Assembly: GCA_023460575.1 (NCBI GenBank)
Contig: JAEWPQ010000008.1
Location: forward strand, 1-25,386
Reading direction: 5' to 3'
DNA length: 25,386 nt
Source: Bacillota bacterium
GTDB lineage: Bacteria > Bacillota > Clostridia > Lachnospirales > Lachnospiraceae
The notes beneath the pieces were generated by a model. The model saw nothing but the letters and a program-made list of their open reading frames with translations, was not told the origin of the DNA and did no database searches. Shown piece by piece: positions 22,937 to 25,386 of this stretch (positions are counted from its first letter, which is position 1; each line of letters begins with the position of its first letter). A program made the translations under genes and the position numbers.

Positions 22937-25360
22937 CTATTTCATTTCATCAACAGCAGTTTTACCGGCAATTCGTCCGAAGGTAAAGATATCCGTTAAT
23001 GCGTTGCCGCCCAGACGGTTTCCTGCATGAATACCTCCGGCAACTTCTCCTGCAGCATATAAATGTTTAATTGGCTGGCCGTTTTCATCTAATACATGGG
23101 TACTGGTGTCGATCTTAAGACCGCCCATGGTGTGATGAACAGCAGGCTTTCTTGGAGTTGCATAGAACGGAGCTTTCTCCACCTTCAGGCTGAATGTATC
23201 CTTATGGAACTCAGGATCAAAGCCCCCATCTACATAAGAATTATATTTTACAATGGTTTCCTTAAGAACTTCAGGATCCATACCGACTTTTACTGCCAGT
23301 TCTTCGATGGTATCGGCTCTGAATAAGGTACCTGCTTCTACCTGACGGTCTAATTTCTCCTGGCTTGTATTGGCAGCTGTTTTCTTAATCTCATCATCTG
23401 CAATCAGATAGAATAAACCGCCCTGATCGATGGCTGCTTTTGTTAACACATCCCGGCCTGAGAATTCATTTACAAACCGTCTGCCGTTTTTATTAACGAT
23501 TACAAAGTTTTCCGGTGGTACCTGAATACCACTAAACAGCTCACCTGTATCCGGATCTGCAACAGGCATCATCTGGGTAAATCCCATTCCAGTCAGTGCT
23601 GCTCCTACCGATTTACCAAGCTGGATTCCATCCCCTGTCATAGCAAAGGAATTGGTGGTTCTAACATTGTCATCAATGGCACTCCAATAGGTATTATATT
23701 CCTTTAACATCTTTGTATTAGCACCAAAACCACCGCTTGCAAGTACAACTGCTTTGGCACGAACTGTAATTTTCTGGCCATTGACACCTGTTGCCATGAC
23801 TCCTTTGATCTCACCATTTTCCATAATAAATTCTTTTACAGGGCTGTCTGTAATAATCTTTCCGGAGTGCTCCTCAACATATTTTGTAAGGGAAAGGATA
23901 AATGCGGTACCATAGCTTTTCACCGGCTTATGACCACGGCGCCAAAGAGCACCAACCGGAGCAAATACAACGCTCTTGTCATACTCAACGCCGATTTCTT
24001 CCAGCCATTTTACACTTTCTAAAGCTCTGTCAGTGAGGATTTTTACCAGGTCATACTGTCCGTAAATGGTGTTGCCGTTTAAGTCGGTACGTTTTCCGCC
24101 AAAATAGGTCTGCATTCTGTGAAGAAGGGGAGAATCAAATAAATGACCTTTTCCAGTACCGAATTTCTCCTGGTATTTGGAAAATTCTTCTTTGAGCGCA
24201 TGGAAATCATCTAAATATTCCGGATGGATCTGGCTCTCATCAGTTTCCAGCAATGACTCAATGGTATGTCTTTCTCCAGGATTTTCATTAAACTCTCTCT
24301 GCCACTCAGGATCTGCCGCATTCACCGGACCACCGGAACGTATGGTATTTCCACCTACTGCCGGATATTTTTCAAGTACAATTACACTGGAGCCATTCTG
24401 TAATGCAGTAGCAGCCGCACTGAGTCCGGCACCGCCTCCGCCAACAACTACCACATCGCAAGTATACTCTTCGTCTTGTCTGTTCAGGCTGCTGGCAGGT
24501 TTTGGACGTCTCTTAAGTATATCAGGGTTGACTCCGGCAAGCTTCACTGCTTTTGCAACACCATCGATTACACCGTTGCTGGTTTCAGATGCACCAGAGA
24601 GCGCATCTACATTCAGAGTCTGTCCCTCAATGATTTTGTCCGGTATTCTGACAAATACCACATCTGCGATACCTTCGGTTTCGCCTTTGGTATCTATATT
24701 AATGCTTTCAATTCGTTTTTCGCTGAAGGATACCTTCATAGGAAGATTTCCGCTGTGACCGATTGCGTTTACTTCATACTCGCCAGGAGTAAATGAAAAA
24801 TCCTCTTCCTCATTAAGCTGATTTGAAATGGTGGCAAAACGCATAAAGCGCAGGAAACAGATATCCAGGAAATCGATGGTTCCCTCATTAACCAGATCAC
24901 CGGCTTCATCAAATGCCTTGCCTGCATTTCCCAGTAAAAACTCATATCCTGGCATTACATTTGCATCCACACCCGGTGCATCCAGAATCTGGCGAAGATG
25001 CAGCTGTGCACGGGAGGATCCCTGTGTTCCTAAAGAGGCGCCAACGATCATTACCGGCTTGCCTGCAAGCGGGTGGAGATCAAAACTCAACCACTCAATC
25101 AGACTTTTAAGTCCGGACGGAATGGAATGATTGTATTCAGGAGTTGCCATAATAACACCGTCACACTCTGTGATCTTATTATTGAACATCTGGATCACAT
25201 CACTGTAGGACTGGTTATCAGACTGATTAAACATGGGTACATCTGTGATATCTAGTACCTCAATTTCTGCTTTTGACTCAAAATGTTTTTTCATAAACTG
25301 AAGGAGTTTACGATTATATGATTTTTTTGCATTCGTTCCAACAATTGCTATAAATTTCAT
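22937..25360 (-). CDS. Three-domain flavoprotein: FMN reductase, FMN-binding and fumarate/urocanate reductase-like domains
   Basis: 807 residues. Residues 1-180 are an NADPH-dependent FMN reductase domain (IVGTNAKKS near the start; TPEYNHSIPSGLK at 73-85). Residues 190-275 are an FMN_bind domain whose flavinylation motif is DALSGASETS, so Ser258 would replace the usual threonine as covalent FMN acceptor. Residues 300-807 are a FAD_binding_2 domain: GGGGAG at 307-312, GGNTIRSGGP, FVNEFSGRD, HHTMGG and the C-terminal AAGEVAGGIHAGNRLGGNAL. There is no signal peptide, so it is cytoplasmic. Electrons would pass from NAD(P)H through FMN to FAD to reduce an enoate such as fumarate, urocanate or a cinnamate; the substrate is not fixed by what I can see. 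AGGAGG lies ten bases before the ATG. It is unrelated to the polysaccharide genes. Confidence 0.9.
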   Translation of the reverse strand: MKFIAIVGTNAKKSYNRKLLQFMKKHFESKAEIEVLDITDVPMFNQSDNQSYSDVIQMFNNKITECDGVIMATPEYNHSIPSGLKSLIEWLSFDLHPLAGKPVMIVGASLGTQGSSRAQLHLRQILDAPGVDANVMPGYEFLLGNAGKAFDEAGDLVNEGTIDFLDICFLRFMRFATISNQLNEEEDFSFTPGEYEVNAIGHSGNLPMKVSFSEKRIESINIDTKGETEGIADVVFVRIPDKIIEGQTLNVDALSGASETSNGVIDGVAKAVKLAGVNPDILKRRPKPASSLNRQDEEYTCDVVVVGGGGAGLSAAATALQNGSSVIVLEKYPAVGGNTIRSGGPVNAADPEWQREFNENPGERHTIESLLETDESQIHPEYLDDFHALKEEFSKYQEKFGTGKGHLFDSPLLHRMQTYFGGKRTDLNGNTIYGQYDLVKILTDRALESVKWLEEIGVEYDKSVVFAPVGALWRRGHKPVKSYGTAFILSLTKYVEEHSGKIITDSPVKEFIMENGEIKGVMATGVNGQKITVRAKAVVLASGGFGANTKMLKEYNTYWSAIDDNVRTTNSFAMTGDGIQLGKSVGAALTGMGFTQMMPVADPDTGELFSGIQVPPENFVIVNKNGRRFVNEFSGRDVLTKAAIDQGGLFYLIADDEIKKTAANTSQEKLDRQVEAGTLFRADTIEELAVKVGMDPEVLKETIVKYNSYVDGGFDPEFHKDTFSLKVEKAPFYATPRKPAVHHTMGGLKIDTSTHVLDENGQPIKHLYAAGEVAGGIHAGNRLGGNALTDIFTFGRIAGKTAVDEMK

Positions 25361-25386
25361 TGATATGAATCCTCCTACTCTTGCCA

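Noticed and set aside
24177..24758. A 193-codon plus-strand frame within the flavoprotein gene
   Set aside because: It is antisense to conserved FAD- and FMN-domain coding sequence; Ser/Pro-rich low-complexity content is typical of a reverse-strand shadow.

Overview
The window looks like a chromosomal segment of a low-to-mid GC Bacillota, most likely class Clostridia and probably Lachnospiraceae. The reasons are AGGAGG-type ribosome binding sites, several TTG/GTG starts, a CpsB/CpsC/CpsD (PHP phosphatase, Wzz-like, BY-kinase) exopolysaccharide head, and an ECF sigma / DUF4367 anti-sigma pair. The assignment comes from gene content and codon feel, not a database search. Every gene I can support lies on the minus strand, so the window reads from right to left. 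I see no rRNA, tRNA, CRISPR array or insertion sequence.

Region 1 (25360-22937) is a single 807-residue flavoprotein (NADPH:FMN reductase-like, FMN-binding and fumarate/urocanate-reductase-like FAD domains), followed by a terminator. Region 2 (22711-20796) is an ECF sigma factor, its membrane DUF4367 partner and a small secreted protein ending at a terminator. Region 3 (20735-19698) is a tyrosine recombinase gene with its own promoter region.

Region 4 (19727-19454) is a roughly 274-bp segment bounded by an 18-bp perfect inverted repeat. It carries a promoter and an intrinsic terminator and sits directly in front of the polysaccharide genes. It has the layout of an invertible phase-variation switch. 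In the orientation shown, the best promoter points away from the polysaccharide operon and the terminator faces it, so I read this copy as OFF.

Region 5 (19382-1, continuing off the left edge) is one long polysaccharide operon: CpsB, CpsC and CpsD (export and chain-length control), a small membrane protein, a WbaP/CpsE-type priming transferase, a sugar nucleotidyltransferase, Ugd, an Alg14/Alg13-like split glycosyltransferase, three polysaccharide-pyruvyl-transferase-family genes each followed immediately by an FrhB-family flavin/iron-sulfur gene, two GT4 and one GT2 glycosyltransferases, a Wzy-like polymerase and a Wzx flippase. Together they would build an acidic, Wzy-dependent repeat unit of perhaps five sugars.

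Two things stand out. First, an identical two-part promoter-like module (AAAAGTGTTA, 17 nt, CGTTTATATAGTA) precedes both the secreted-protein gene and the recombinase gene, next to the ECF sigma factor. This suggests a chain of envelope signal to ECF sigma to recombinase to promoter inversion to capsule/EPS. Second, the pyruvyl-transferase/FrhB pair occurs three times in the same gene order, which suggests a repeated two-protein sugar-modification module of unknown chemistry.
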